Notes under the pieces: generated by a model
Told to the model about the DNA's origin: nothing
The model's database searches: none
Seen by the model: only the letters and a program-made list of their open reading frames with translations
Translations under genes and position numbers: made by a program
Shown here: positions 43,849 through 52,830 of the stretch, piece after piece
Position numbering within the stretch: position 1 is the stretch's first letter
Layout of the letters: every line of letters starts with the position of its first letter
DNA from: Sphingomonas sp. S2M10
GTDB taxonomy: Bacteria > Pseudomonadota > Alphaproteobacteria > Sphingomonadales > Sphingomonadaceae
NCBI RefSeq assembly: GCF_012650175.1
Contig: NZ_JAAILI010000048.1
Location: forward strand, 51,042-115,041
Reading direction: 5' to 3'
DNA: 64,000 nucleotides

Positions 43849-45453
43849 CTATGCGTTCATCCACTGGCGGATCACCGAGGCAGCCTCGGGCGGGCTGGCC
43901 GCGATGGCCGAGCCGATCCGCTTGAGGGCGGAGAGCTTGATCCGCCCATCCACCTGGGCGAGGGCGATTTCCTGATCGAGCAGTGCGGTCTCGCTGACCT
44001 GCATCTGCTCGAGCTGTTCGAGTGCTTCGGGGTCGCCATCCGCGGCGCGGGCGGTGAGCAGGCGCATCTCGTCGGACTGCTGCTGCGCTTCGAGCGGAGT
44101 CAGCTCGTGCTCGATCGGCAGCGGCTCGGGCTTGGGCTTGAGCATGCGCAGGGCGAGCAGGCCAACCCCGGCGATCAGCGCGAGCTGCAGGAAGGTCCAG
44201 ATCTTGTCCATCGGCAGCTTGGAGAAGATGCTGTCCGTCGCCTCGTCCACCGGCACCGCCGAGAAGGGCATGCTCTCGACGACCACGCTGTCGCCGCGCT
44301 GGGTATCGATGCCGACGGCATTCTCCACCAGGCGCTGCAGGCGCTGGACCTGATCGGCCGGCAGGCCCTTGGGGCCGCCATCGACCATCACCGCGACGGT
44401 GAGGCGGGTGACCTTGCCCGGTGCGCGCAGCGTCACCGTCCGGGTCGAGCTGTTCGAATAGGTGGTGTCTTCGGAGGTCTGGTTGCTCGCCGACTGGCGC
44501 GAGCTGCCCGGTGCCGCCGGATTGGCCCGCGCGTCGGGCATCTGGTTGGCGACGGAGGCGGTCTGCGGCGCGGCATCGGTCTCGCGGTTCTGGTCACCCG
44601 TCTCCACGCTCACCTGGCGGGCGACGACCTGCTTGTCCGGATCGAAGATGTTCGATTCCTCGCGGGTCTGGTCGCGGTCGATCTGGGCGGAGACTTCGGC
44701 GCGGACCTTGCCCTCGCCGACGATCGGCTGGAGCAGTGCCTCGATCTCGTCGCGCAGCTTGCCCTCGACCGCCTGCTGGCGCTCATCGGCATCGCCTGCG
44801 GCGGCCGTGTCCGGATCGCCCGCACGGGCGAGCAGCGCGCCGGTCTGATCGACGACCGAGACGGCGTCGGGCGAAAGTTCGGGCACCGAGGAGGAGACGA
44901 GGTAGCGGATCGAGGCGATCTGCTCCGAGCCCATATGGCCCTTGGTCTTCACCGTCACGGCCGCGGTTGCCTTGCGGCTCTCGGTCGCGAACATCGCTCG
45001 CTCGGGCATCACGATATGGACGCGGGCGGCGGTGACGTTCTGGATCGTCTGGATCGATTTGGCGAGCTCGCCTTCGATCGCGCGGGTCTCGTTCATCTTG
45101 GCGCGGCTGGCGGAGACGCCGAAAGGCTGCTCCTCGTCGAGCACCTCATAGCCGATCTTGCCGCCCAGCTTCTCGCTGGCCATGCTCATCCGCAGCTCGG
45201 CGAGCTTGTCTTCCGGCGCCATGATCGCGGTGCCGTCGGCGGAGAGGGTGTAGGGGACGTTCTGCGCCTTCAGCTTCTCGGTGATCGTCGATGCCGCGGC
45301 GGGATCGAGATCGGTGTAGAGATAGCCCATGTTGGACTTGGAGCTGCTCATCGCCACGAAGGTGAGCGCCGCCAGCAGGGCGAACGCCACACCGCCCATC
45401 AGCGCGAGCCGCTTGGTGCCGAGTTGCGTCACCAGATTCTTGATCGCTTCCAA
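43849..45453 (-). CDS. fliF: Flagellar MS-ring protein FliF
   Basis: The 534-residue MS-ring subunit has two membrane helices (LALMGGVAFALLAALTFVAM near the N-terminus and LQLALIAGVGLLAL near 430). Between them are the secretin-like ring domains (NMGYLYTDLDPAAASTITEK, ARVHIVMPERAMFATES). The C-terminal tail binds FliG. The start appears to be TTG 45453, since the nearby ATG is out of frame; GGGGCGG precedes it. It heads fliF-fliN-flbD-flhA. Confidence 0.95.
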   Translation of the reverse strand: MEAIKNLVTQLGTKRLALMGGVAFALLAALTFVAMSSSKSNMGYLYTDLDPAAASTITEKLKAQNVPYTLSADGTAIMAPEDKLAELRMSMASEKLGGKIGYEVLDEEQPFGVSASRAKMNETRAIEGELAKSIQTIQNVTAARVHIVMPERAMFATESRKATAAVTVKTKGHMGSEQIASIRYLVSSSVPELSPDAVSVVDQTGALLARAGDPDTAAAGDADERQQAVEGKLRDEIEALLQPIVGEGKVRAEVSAQIDRDQTREESNIFDPDKQVVARQVSVETGDQNRETDAAPQTASVANQMPDARANPAAPGSSRQSASNQTSEDTTYSNSSTRTVTLRAPGKVTRLTVAVMVDGGPKGLPADQVQRLQRLVENAVGIDTQRGDSVVVESMPFSAVPVDEATDSIFSKLPMDKIWTFLQLALIAGVGLLALRMLKPKPEPLPIEHELTPLEAQQQSDEMRLLTARAADGDPEALEQLEQMQVSETALLDQEIALAQVDGRIKLSALKRIGSAIAASPPEAASVIRQWMNA

Positions 45454-45503
45454 AGCCGCCCCATGCAGTAGCTACGGGGCGCGGAATGCCCCTTGATACA
45501 GGA

Positions 45504-45509
45504 CTTATA
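45504..45509 (-). promoter_or_regulatory. Flagellar-type -10 box of the fliF operon
   Basis: Minus-strand CCGCTTCCTATAAGTCC, 51 bp before the fliF start and 15 bases downstream of the dyad at 45524. Confidence 0.6.
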
Positions 45510-45523
45510 GGAAGCGGCTGGAA

Positions 45524-45538
45524 CGGCAGTTTCTGCCG
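45524..45538. promoter_or_regulatory. Dyad CGGCAGTTTCTGCCG upstream of fliF
   Basis: A perfect inverted repeat (CGGCAG-TTT-CTGCCG) placed just upstream of the fliF -10 box. It is the best copy of the dyad family and a candidate FlbD site. Confidence 0.65.
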
Positions 45539-45710
45539 GGTGGGAATTTTTTGCCTAGCAGTCGTTCCACTTAGGCGATCGCACGGAGCCATGGGGATGG
45601 CTCGGCCGCCTGAGGTACGGCGTCTCCCGCTCGGCGGAATCGGCGGGCGTTCAACGGCGAAAGGCGTCGGAAAGGGGGGGCGGGGCCGCTGCGAGGGCGG
45701 CCCCGGCAGC

Positions 45711-46805
45711 TCATGCCCTGGCGGTAAGCTCGTCCAGCGCGCGCGGTTCGTGCATGGGGCAGCCGTTGAACCGGCCGCGATAGTCCGCCGAGAATTGATA
45801 CGGTTCCCTGCGCGCGCGGTTGACGCCGCCCAGCGGCTGGTGCGCGGCGAGGCCGTGCCACGGCGCGAAGGATAGCTGGTCCTCGATCCGCTCGCTCTCG
45901 CCATAGACCCAGCCGGCCTGTGGCGCGACCTGCAGCGTCGCGACCGTGCGATAGGGGCTTTCCTCCTCGTCCCAGGCGACCGAGGCGTCCTCTACCGGCA
46001 TCGTCTCGAGATCGGTGCACAGCTGTACCCGCAGCTCCCAGGTGCCGCCCTGTTCGGCGAGCAGTTCGTTCACCGCCTCGCGGATCGCATCGGGGCGGCC
46101 GGTGGCGTTGATCGTCTCGTCCGCGAAGTCCTTGATCCCCGAGACCGGCACCAGCTGGAACTTGGCGATATGGTCGCCGTAGCGATAGGGCGTCTGGCTG
46201 TAATAGGTGGCACCGAGCGGGTGGACGGGCTTCGCGCCGCCCAGCGTGCTGAGCAGCGCCGACTTGCCGCCGACCGCTTCGATCGCCGCCTCGAAGCTGC
46301 GCAGCACGGCGGACAGAAGCTTCTTCGCGCCCTCAGCCTTGTCGGTGGTGCCGGCGAGCAGCTTGAGATTGCCGAGGAACTTCTTGGCGTCCGGCGCGGC
46401 GAAGGCGGGCGCGTTGACCATCACGAAATCCTGCGTCGTGTCGCCTTCGCTGCCGGGCAGCCGCGCGCCCTCCACGCCCAGGATCTTCAGCGCCGCGCCG
46501 CGCGGCAGGCGGATCGAGTCGTCAAGGATGTCGCCCGCATTGGTGGAAAAGCGCAGGATGGCTTCATGCGTGCCGGGCGTGGCGAACAGGCCCTGCGCCA
46601 GTTCCGGCGGCAGGTCTTCGGCGATGGTGAGCGTGCCGCGCGCGAGCCCATGGCCCTTGGCGTGTACCGAGCGGACGGCGTGCTGGTAATCCTCGGACGT
46701 GGTGTCGAGGATCTTCTGGAACTGCTCCTTCAGCCCGGCGATCGTCTCCGCTTCGTCTGGCTGCGGCTGTTCGACGGCGGGCGAATAACGGACGGGCTGC
46801 GGCAT
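45711..46805 (-). CDS. Catalase-like heme protein (SrpA type) inserted in the flagellar cluster
   Basis: The 364-residue protein belongs to the catalase superfamily of small, SrpA-like members. The distal heme region HAKGHGLARGTLTI with its His, FSTNAGD with the distal Asn, and the DTTQDFVMVNAPAF segment are recognisable. The C-terminus has the LAAHQPLGGVNRARR motif seen in this subfamily. No signal peptide is present. It separates fliH from fliF, which are usually adjacent, and has its own 5' gap. Hydrogen peroxide removal or a peroxidase role is likely; a link with motility is unknown. Confidence 0.85.
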   Translation of the reverse strand: MPQPVRYSPAVEQPQPDEAETIAGLKEQFQKILDTTSEDYQHAVRSVHAKGHGLARGTLTIAEDLPPELAQGLFATPGTHEAILRFSTNAGDILDDSIRLPRGAALKILGVEGARLPGSEGDTTQDFVMVNAPAFAAPDAKKFLGNLKLLAGTTDKAEGAKKLLSAVLRSFEAAIEAVGGKSALLSTLGGAKPVHPLGATYYSQTPYRYGDHIAKFQLVPVSGIKDFADETINATGRPDAIREAVNELLAEQGGTWELRVQLCTDLETMPVEDASVAWDEEESPYRTVATLQVAPQAGWVYGESERIEDQLSFAPWHGLAAHQPLGGVNRARREPYQFSADYRGRFNGCPMHEPRALDELTARA

Positions 46806-46871
46806 GGTAGATTCCCTTCGATCGTGCGAAGGGGATCAACCACCGGTCGGGTGCGCCGTTCCGTCGCGCGC

Positions 46872-47519
46872 TCAGTGCAGCAACAGGCTTTCCAGCTCGG
46901 CCGCGACCGCGTCGCGGCGCTGCTGGGCGTTGAGGGCGAGGCCGCCTTCATCCCAGTTGATCAGCGCGTCGCCCATCGCCAGCGTCGCATCCGGCGCGAC
47001 GGTGAGGCTCAGCTTGCGGCGATCCTTGGACTGGCGATCGGCGATCTTCGCCTCGATGTCGTCGACCAGATCGGGGTGTACGCGCACCTGCAGCTCGGTA
47101 CCGCGAGCGACCTGGCCCAATACCCGGCCGATCGCTGCGTCGATCGCGTCGCCCGGCGCGCGTTCGATCGCGCGTGCGGCGATATGGTCGGCGGCGGCGA
47201 GCGCCACTTCGGTCGCCTCGCTGGTCACGCGCTCGGCGATCTCGGTGAACTGGGCATCGATCACCTCAATGCCGGCATGCAGCGCGTCGACCGCGCTGAG
47301 CAGCGCCACTTCGCGCTCGGCGCGGGCCTGGGCCAGCCCGGCCTCGAAGCCTTCGGCGCGCGCCTGATCGATCACCGCCTGCTGATCGGCCTTGAGCAGC
47401 GCGATCTCGGCGCGCAGCGCGGCCAGTTCGATCAGCGCGTCCTCGTTGACCAGCTTCTTGTCCGGCACGGGCGCCGAAAACACGCGGTCGAAGGCGAAAC
47501 GTTCGACATGGATGCTCAT
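46872..47519 (-). CDS. fliH: Flagellar assembly protein FliH
   Basis: The 215-residue protein has a coiled coil (ALRAEIALLKADQQAVIDQA, RAEGFEAGLAQARAERE; with the GxxxA/G pattern of FliH) and a C-terminal domain of the V-type ATPase E-subunit kind (RVHPDLVDDIEAKI, MGDALINWDEGGLAL). It regulates FliI and links it to the C-ring. It lies 13 bp after fliG. Confidence 0.88.
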   Translation of the reverse strand: MSIHVERFAFDRVFSAPVPDKKLVNEDALIELAALRAEIALLKADQQAVIDQARAEGFEAGLAQARAEREVALLSAVDALHAGIEVIDAQFTEIAERVTSEATEVALAAADHIAARAIERAPGDAIDAAIGRVLGQVARGTELQVRVHPDLVDDIEAKIADRQSKDRRKLSLTVAPDATLAMGDALINWDEGGLALNAQQRRDAVAAELESLLLH

Positions 47520-47532
47520 GCTGCCATGCTCC

Positions 47533-48573
47533 TCAGATAATCATCGCGTCGTCGGACTTGGGATCGACCAGCAGGATCTCGCCGCGATCGGCAAGATCCT
47601 TGGCCAGGCGGACGAGGCTCGACTGCGCCTCTTCGCAATCGCGGGCGCGCACCGGGCCCATGCCGGCCATGTCCTCGCGCATCAGCTTGGCGGCGCGCTC
47701 GGTCATCGCGTTGAAGAACATCTGCTTCAGCTGATCCGGAGCGCCCTTCAGCGCCAGCGCCATCTCGCGCTTGTCGGCATTGCGCACGATCGAGGCGATC
47801 GCCGGCGGCAGCAGGTTGGCGAGATCCTCGAAGGTGAACATCAGCGCGCGGATGCGCTCGGCGCTTTCCGGCGCCTTGGCGTCGAGCGCGGTGAGCATCG
47901 CTTCCTCGGTCGAGCGGTCGAGCGAGTTGAACAGCTCGGCCATGCTCTCGTGCGGATCGCGCTTCTGCGAGCGGGAGAGGTTGGTCATGAACTCGGTCTT
48001 GAGCGTCTGCTCGACTTGGTTGATGACTTCCTTCTGCACCGTGTCCATCCGCAGCATGCGCATGATCACGTCCACCGCGAATTCGCGCGGCAGCTCGGCC
48101 AGCACGCGCGCGGCATGGTCCGGGCGCAGCTTGGAGAGGATGACCGCGACGGTCTGCGGATATTCCTGCTTGAGCGCGCCGGCCAGCACGGTCTCGGAAA
48201 CGTTGGACAGCTTGTCCCACATCGTCCGGCCCGAGGGACCACGGATATCTTCCATGATCTCCTTGACCTTGTCGTTCGGCAGGATGCCGGCGAGCAGGCG
48301 CTCGGTGGTTTCGTAGCTGCCGTGGAGCGAGGCCATGCTCGCCACTTCGCCGGTGAACTGGACGAGCAGATATTCGACGACGGTGCTGGGGATGCGGCCC
48401 AGGCTGGCGATCGTCGAGGACAGTTCCTTGATCTCGTCGGTGGAGAGCTGGTCCCAGATCGGCGCGCCATGTTCCTTGCCGAGCGCAAGCATCAGCGCGG
48501 CCGCGCGTTGCGGTCCCGAGAATTTCTTCAGTTCGGGCGGTTCACCCACCGTGGCGACAGAAGCCATGCTCAT
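47533..48573 (-). CDS. fliG: Flagellar motor switch protein FliG
   Basis: The 346-residue rotor protein has FliG N, middle and C domains: KFSGPQRAAALMLALGKEHG, YPQTVAVILSKLRPDHAARV, and the torque helix region FTFEDLANLLPPAIASIVRN with the EEAQSSLVRLAKDLADRGEI end. The track start is ATG 48573; ATG 48567 has better spacing from AGGG and may be the true one. It heads fliG-fliH behind the box at 48622. Confidence 0.95.
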   Translation of the reverse strand: MSMASVATVGEPPELKKFSGPQRAAALMLALGKEHGAPIWDQLSTDEIKELSSTIASLGRIPSTVVEYLLVQFTGEVASMASLHGSYETTERLLAGILPNDKVKEIMEDIRGPSGRTMWDKLSNVSETVLAGALKQEYPQTVAVILSKLRPDHAARVLAELPREFAVDVIMRMLRMDTVQKEVINQVEQTLKTEFMTNLSRSQKRDPHESMAELFNSLDRSTEEAMLTALDAKAPESAERIRALMFTFEDLANLLPPAIASIVRNADKREMALALKGAPDQLKQMFFNAMTERAAKLMREDMAGMGPVRARDCEEAQSSLVRLAKDLADRGEILLVDPKSDDAMII

Positions 48574-48621
48574 CCCTGCAGAAAATGGTCCGCGCGCACC
48601 CGCAAGGCCGCGCTCTCCTCT

Positions 48622-48627
48622 ATTATA
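48622..48627 (-). promoter_or_regulatory. Flagellar-type -10 box of fliG-fliH
   Basis: Minus-strand TCAATCCTATAATAGAGG. It lies in the 84-bp divergent gap between fliG and the propeller protein gene. Confidence 0.6.
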
Positions 48628-48657
48628 GGATTGAATGGGGAAGGGACGGATCGGATC

Positions 48658-51435
48658 ATGGTTAATTTATCGGCAAATCTGATCGGGTTGAGTTTGCTGA
48701 CCGGGCAGAACTCGTTTGCGACCAGCACGCTGCCGACCTTCGAGAGCAAGGCCGTTCGCACCGCCAAGGCGCTGTTCGATACCGTGCCGACCGCGCCGCC
48801 CTGGAAGGATGCGGACGGCACCGCCACGTCCTCCCAGCTCAGCTCGATCCTCGCCGCCCGCACCCTGATCCAGCCGGTATCCAGCGACAGCAACGGCGCG
48901 CTGCTGCCGGACGACGTCAAGACCAGCTTCACCGCATTCAAGGCGCTGGACAAGCTGCGCGTGCTCGCCGAGGCAGCCAGCAGCAAGACCACGTCCGACG
49001 CGCAGCGCGCCCAATATCAGAAGGCGTTCGCCAAAGGGTTGTCGGATCTGCAGAACTATCTGGTCTCGTCCCCCTCGGACAAGATCAACCTCGGCTTCGG
49101 CAAGCCCAGCTCGACCGTCAAGACGAGCGAGATCGCCGCGACCGATCCCTATGCGACCAGCGGCAAGCCGCTGGTGAAGAAGGCGTCGGACCCGTTGCCG
49201 GGTCTCACCGGCAGCGAGCAGTTCATCGTCAGCATCAAGCGCGGCACCCAGTCGCAAAGCTTCACCGTCGATCTCTCGACCGGGCCGCAGCCGCCGACGA
49301 TCAGTTCGGTCGCCGAAGCGCTCAACGCGCAGATCAGCTCGGTGCTCGCCACCGCGGCCGACGGCACGGTGCTGACCAACACCAAGGGCGAGCCGGTCAG
49401 CAAATGGCACGCGCGGTTCGAGCCGGAACTCAAGGACGGCATGTGGAGCCTGACGCTCAACACGCCGGACGGTCTCGAGCAGGTGAGTCTCGACCAGGTG
49501 GGCGCCAAGGATTCGCTGGTCGTCACCACCGGCCAGACGCCGCTGGATTCGCCCACCGCCACCCAGGTGTTCCGTCTCAATGACCCGGACGGCGCCAATA
49601 CCAAGGTGACGATGGGCACGATCCAGGCGCTGGATCGGCAGGGTACCGCCCAGAACGTCGTCGCCGGCAAGACGACCAACGTCACCAAGGCGGTGGAAGA
49701 CGCAGACGGCAAGGTCAAGCTCAGCACCACCAAGACCAGCGACGTCTACGCCAACACCGTTTCAGCGGCGAGCGTCACCGACGCGCAGGGCTTCAGCTAT
49801 GTGGTCGGCACCACCAAGGGCGACCTGGGCGCGAATCTGTCCGATGGTGACGACAATCTGTTCCTCACCAAGATGGACAGCACCGGCAAGGTGGTGTGGC
49901 AGCGCAATCTCGGCGCGTCCGGTTCCGCCACGGGTGCCTCGGTGTCGCTTGCCCCGGACGGCGGCGTGGTCGTAGCCGGCACGGTAACCGGCAGCTTCAA
50001 CGGCATCACCGCCGATGGCGACATCGCAGTGGCCAAATATGCCGCCAATGGCGACGAGCAATTCTCGACCCTCGTGGTGTCCAAGGACATGGACAGCGCG
50101 CGCGCCGTGACGGTGGGCGCGGACGGATCGGTCTATGTCGCCGGTCGCACCGCCAACGCGGATGGCGGCGACGCGATGATCGCGCGGATCGACAGCACCG
50201 GCAAGATCGCCGAGCGCCGCACGATCAACACCGGCGGCAGCGACACGATCAACAGCCTGGCGATGGACAAGGACGGCAATCTGCTCGCCCTCGTCTCCAG
50301 CCAGGGCGTGGCGAGCGTGATGAAGCTGCAGGCCAATGCGCTGTCGACCACGCTCGGCAGCTTCAGCCTCGGCACGGCGGATGCGCGCGCGCTGGCGGTG
50401 GCGGACGACGGAACGATCGGCGTGGGCGGCGCCACCGGCAGCGCGATCGCGGGCACCCAGGCGAACGGCCTGAGCGGGGGCCGCGACGGTTTCGTCACGC
50501 GGATCGATGCGAACCTCGGCAGTGCCACCACCACCTATCTCGGCACCACCGAAGACGATCAGGTCGACAGCATCGCCTTCATGGGCGACAGCATCTATGC
50601 CGGCGGCCGCACGACCGGGGACCTGGGAGCGCCGCGCCGCGGCCCGGTCGACGGGTTCGTGACGCGGATCGACGCGGCTACCGGCGCGGTCGCCAACACC
50701 ACCCAGTTCGGCCAGGTGCAGACCCGCACGGAGCCGGTGCGCGTCGCCGCCGATCAGGGCGGCAGCACGGCGCTGTCGGCGCTGGGGTTCAGTCGCGGCG
50801 TGCTCAATCCCACCGTGTCGGACAAGGTGACGACGCAGACCACGCTGCGGCCCGGCGACTATTTTTCGATCAAGGCGGACAATCAGGCGGTGCGCCGCGT
50901 GACGATCGAGAAGAACGACACGCTCAAGACGATCGCCGAGCGCATCCAGGGGATGATCGGCGCGTCGAAGGGCACCGTCACCGCAACGACGGTCGACGGG
51001 GTGCAGTCGCTGCGGATCTCGATGAAGCAGGGCCATGAGATGGAGCTGATCGCCGGCGGCGCCGACAGCGACGCGCTTGCGAAATTGGGGATGGAGCCGC
51101 AGCGCATCGCCAATCAGGCCGCGGTGGTGGGCACGCCGCCCAAGGTGAAGCCCGGCGGCAATTACGGGCTGGAGCTGTCGGAATCGCTGAGCCTCGCCTC
51201 GATCGACAACGCCAAGGCGGCGCTGGGCAAGATAAACGATGCCATTTCGATGACCCAGACCGCCTATCGCTCTCTATATTGGGATGACAGCAAGGCAGCC
51301 TTTGTCGACGACTCCGGCACCAGCAAGTCGGGCAAGAAGGGGGCGTCGACCGCCGTCGAGCAGGCACAGCTGAAAAACTATCAGGCGGCGCTGTCGCGGC
51401 TCTCCGCCGGCACGCCCCTAACCTTGGGATTCTGA
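48658..51435 (+). CDS. 925-residue flagellar-locus protein with an internal SBBP beta-propeller
   Basis: The N-terminal ~200 residues (MVNLSANLIGLSLLTGQNSF; YQKAFAKGLSDLQNYLVSS) and C-terminal ~200 residues (TIEKNDTLKTIAERIQGMIG; SIDNAKAALGKINDAISMTQ, TAYRSLYW) resemble flagellin/hook-associated helical ends. Between them, at about 360-690, are repeated blades of SBBP type (VTDAQGFSYVVGTTKGD, LAPDGGVVVAGTVTG, VGADGSVYVAGRTAN, DGFVTRID twice). No signal peptide is seen, so export by the flagellar route is plausible. It is divergent from fliG and four bases before flgB. It could be a filament or hook accessory or adhesin; no known name fits. Confidence 0.7.
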   Translation: MVNLSANLIGLSLLTGQNSFATSTLPTFESKAVRTAKALFDTVPTAPPWKDADGTATSSQLSSILAARTLIQPVSSDSNGALLPDDVKTSFTAFKALDKLRVLAEAASSKTTSDAQRAQYQKAFAKGLSDLQNYLVSSPSDKINLGFGKPSSTVKTSEIAATDPYATSGKPLVKKASDPLPGLTGSEQFIVSIKRGTQSQSFTVDLSTGPQPPTISSVAEALNAQISSVLATAADGTVLTNTKGEPVSKWHARFEPELKDGMWSLTLNTPDGLEQVSLDQVGAKDSLVVTTGQTPLDSPTATQVFRLNDPDGANTKVTMGTIQALDRQGTAQNVVAGKTTNVTKAVEDADGKVKLSTTKTSDVYANTVSAASVTDAQGFSYVVGTTKGDLGANLSDGDDNLFLTKMDSTGKVVWQRNLGASGSATGASVSLAPDGGVVVAGTVTGSFNGITADGDIAVAKYAANGDEQFSTLVVSKDMDSARAVTVGADGSVYVAGRTANADGGDAMIARIDSTGKIAERRTINTGGSDTINSLAMDKDGNLLALVSSQGVASVMKLQANALSTTLGSFSLGTADARALAVADDGTIGVGGATGSAIAGTQANGLSGGRDGFVTRIDANLGSATTTYLGTTEDDQVDSIAFMGDSIYAGGRTTGDLGAPRRGPVDGFVTRIDAATGAVANTTQFGQVQTRTEPVRVAADQGGSTALSALGFSRGVLNPTVSDKVTTQTTLRPGDYFSIKADNQAVRRVTIEKNDTLKTIAERIQGMIGASKGTVTATTVDGVQSLRISMKQGHEMELIAGGADSDALAKLGMEPQRIANQAAVVGTPPKVKPGGNYGLELSESLSLASIDNAKAALGKINDAISMTQTAYRSLYWDDSKAAFVDDSGTSKSGKKGASTAVEQAQLKNYQAALSRLSAGTPLTLGF

Positions 51436-51438
51436 TCC

Positions 51439-51855
51439 ATGTCCGACATGCCCACCATCTTCTCCGCGATCCAGATGCGGATGCAGAATCTGTCGCAGCG
51501 CCAGCAGGTGATCGCGCAGAATCTCGCCAACAGTGAAACGCCGGGCTACAAGTCGCGCGACGTGTCCGAACCCAATTTCGGCGATCTGCTTCAGGGCGCC
51601 GGCGGCATCAGCATCGCCAAGCCGCGCGTCGAGCTGACCGGCACGATGAAGAACCTGGGCGCGGTGCAGCCGGTGGGCAGCGGCCTGGTGTTCGACAAGG
51701 ACATCACCGAAACCAAGCCGGACGGCAACAATGTCACGCTGGAAGACCAGCTGCTCAAGATGGGCAAGGTGCAGGCCGATTTCAGCGCGATGACCAACAT
51801 CTATCGCAAGCAGATGATGCTGCTGAAGACGGCGCTGAGCAAGGGCGGCGGCTGA
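51439..51855 (+). CDS. flgB: Flagellar proximal rod protein FlgB
   Basis: The 138-residue rod protein has the FlgB signature: RQQVIAQNLANSETPGYKSR in the N-terminal half and VQADFSAMTNIYRKQMMLLK at the end. It follows the propeller gene by three bases. flgC and fliE, which normally follow flgB, are absent here; a terminator comes next. Confidence 0.94.
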   Translation: MSDMPTIFSAIQMRMQNLSQRQQVIAQNLANSETPGYKSRDVSEPNFGDLLQGAGGISIAKPRVELTGTMKNLGAVQPVGSGLVFDKDITETKPDGNNVTLEDQLLKMGKVQADFSAMTNIYRKQMMLLKTALSKGGG

Positions 51856-51985
51856 TACCAGGCCCTGGCGACGGGATCGGTGGCGCTCCCTGGGAGGGGC
51901 GCCACACCGGCGCTGTCGCGGGGCCGGTCGCCGGCTGGGCGAGAGGTCCGCGGCCTGACCGACGCTCAAAAAGGGTGAAAGAAAA

Positions 51986-52015
51986 GGGCCGCGAGCATGC
52001 GCTCGCGGCCCTTTT
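51986..52015. terminator. Bidirectional terminator between flgB and the PEP-CTERM gene
   Basis: GGGCCGCGAGC pairs with GCTCGCGGCCC around ATGC. AAAA precedes and TTTT follows, so it can serve both converging genes. Confidence 0.9.
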
Positions 52016-52038
52016 CGTTTTCACGCGGAAACGTGCGG

Positions 52039-52551
52039 TCAGGCGATCGCGACGCGCGCCGTGCGGCGACGACGCAGCGCGCCGCCGGCCATGCCGATGC
52101 CCGCGATCATCAGACCCCAGGCGGCCGGTTCCGGAACCGCCGCGAAGTCCAGCTGCGAGCTATAGCCATAGGCCGCGTTCCGGGTGTTCTTCATGGTCAC
52201 GGTGAGGACCTGCGCCACGTTCGACGGGGTGACCGCGAACGAATAGGGCACGCCCTTGGTGAGGCCGGTCAGCGTCGTGCCGCCGAACGAGATGCTCACC
52301 AGATCGAGGTACGTCGACGTGATGCTCACGTTCAGCGTACCCGCCTGGGTCAGCACCAGATCGAACATCTGCGATACGGTCGACTTCTTGTCGACCTTGA
52401 GGTTGTTCCAGCCGCCGCCGCTGCCGTCGAAGCTGCACACCGCAGCCGCCGAATTCGCGCAAACGAACGTCGATGCCTGGGCCGTGCCGGCCATGGTGAC
52501 CGCGCCAGCCGCCGTCGCGGCCGCGATCATGAGAGTCTTGAGCTTGTTCAT
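52039..52551 (-). CDS. PEP-CTERM-anchored exported protein
   Basis: The 170-residue protein has a signal peptide (MNKLKTLMIAAATAAGAVTM, AGTAQA), a beta-rich middle with two Cys (FVCANSAAAVCSF), and a C-terminal PEP-CTERM anchor: AVPEPAAWGLMIAGIGMAGG followed by ALRRRR. Such proteins are sorted by exosortase in exopolysaccharide producers. ATG 52551 is seven bases after GGAGG; the GTG at 52557 is too close. The leader contains a hairpin (CTGCCCG/CGGGCAG) around 52590. Confidence 0.88.
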   Translation of the reverse strand: MNKLKTLMIAAATAAGAVTMAGTAQASTFVCANSAAAVCSFDGSGGGWNNLKVDKKSTVSQMFDLVLTQAGTLNVSITSTYLDLVSISFGGTTLTGLTKGVPYSFAVTPSNVAQVLTVTMKNTRNAAYGYSSQLDFAAVPEPAAWGLMIAGIGMAGGALRRRRTARVAIA

Positions 52552-52830
52552 CCACACCTCCCTAACGCTTTACACAGCAGGTGGGAGCTGCCCGATGTGT
52601 CCGGGCAGTAGACACTTTCTTCCCATACATGCTGTCCGTTTGTTTATAAACGAACGCGGGAAATTTACCACATCATAGTTGATGGGAAGTAAACGGCTAA
52701 AAAAAATATAAAAATCAATCTGTTAGGTGTATCTGCTTAGGTGTTTCGGCGGTCTGGACGCCCTGAAATGACACAGACACATTCCGCGCCGCAGCGAGCG
52801 ATGGCGCGCTGCGGCGAATCAAAAATACCT

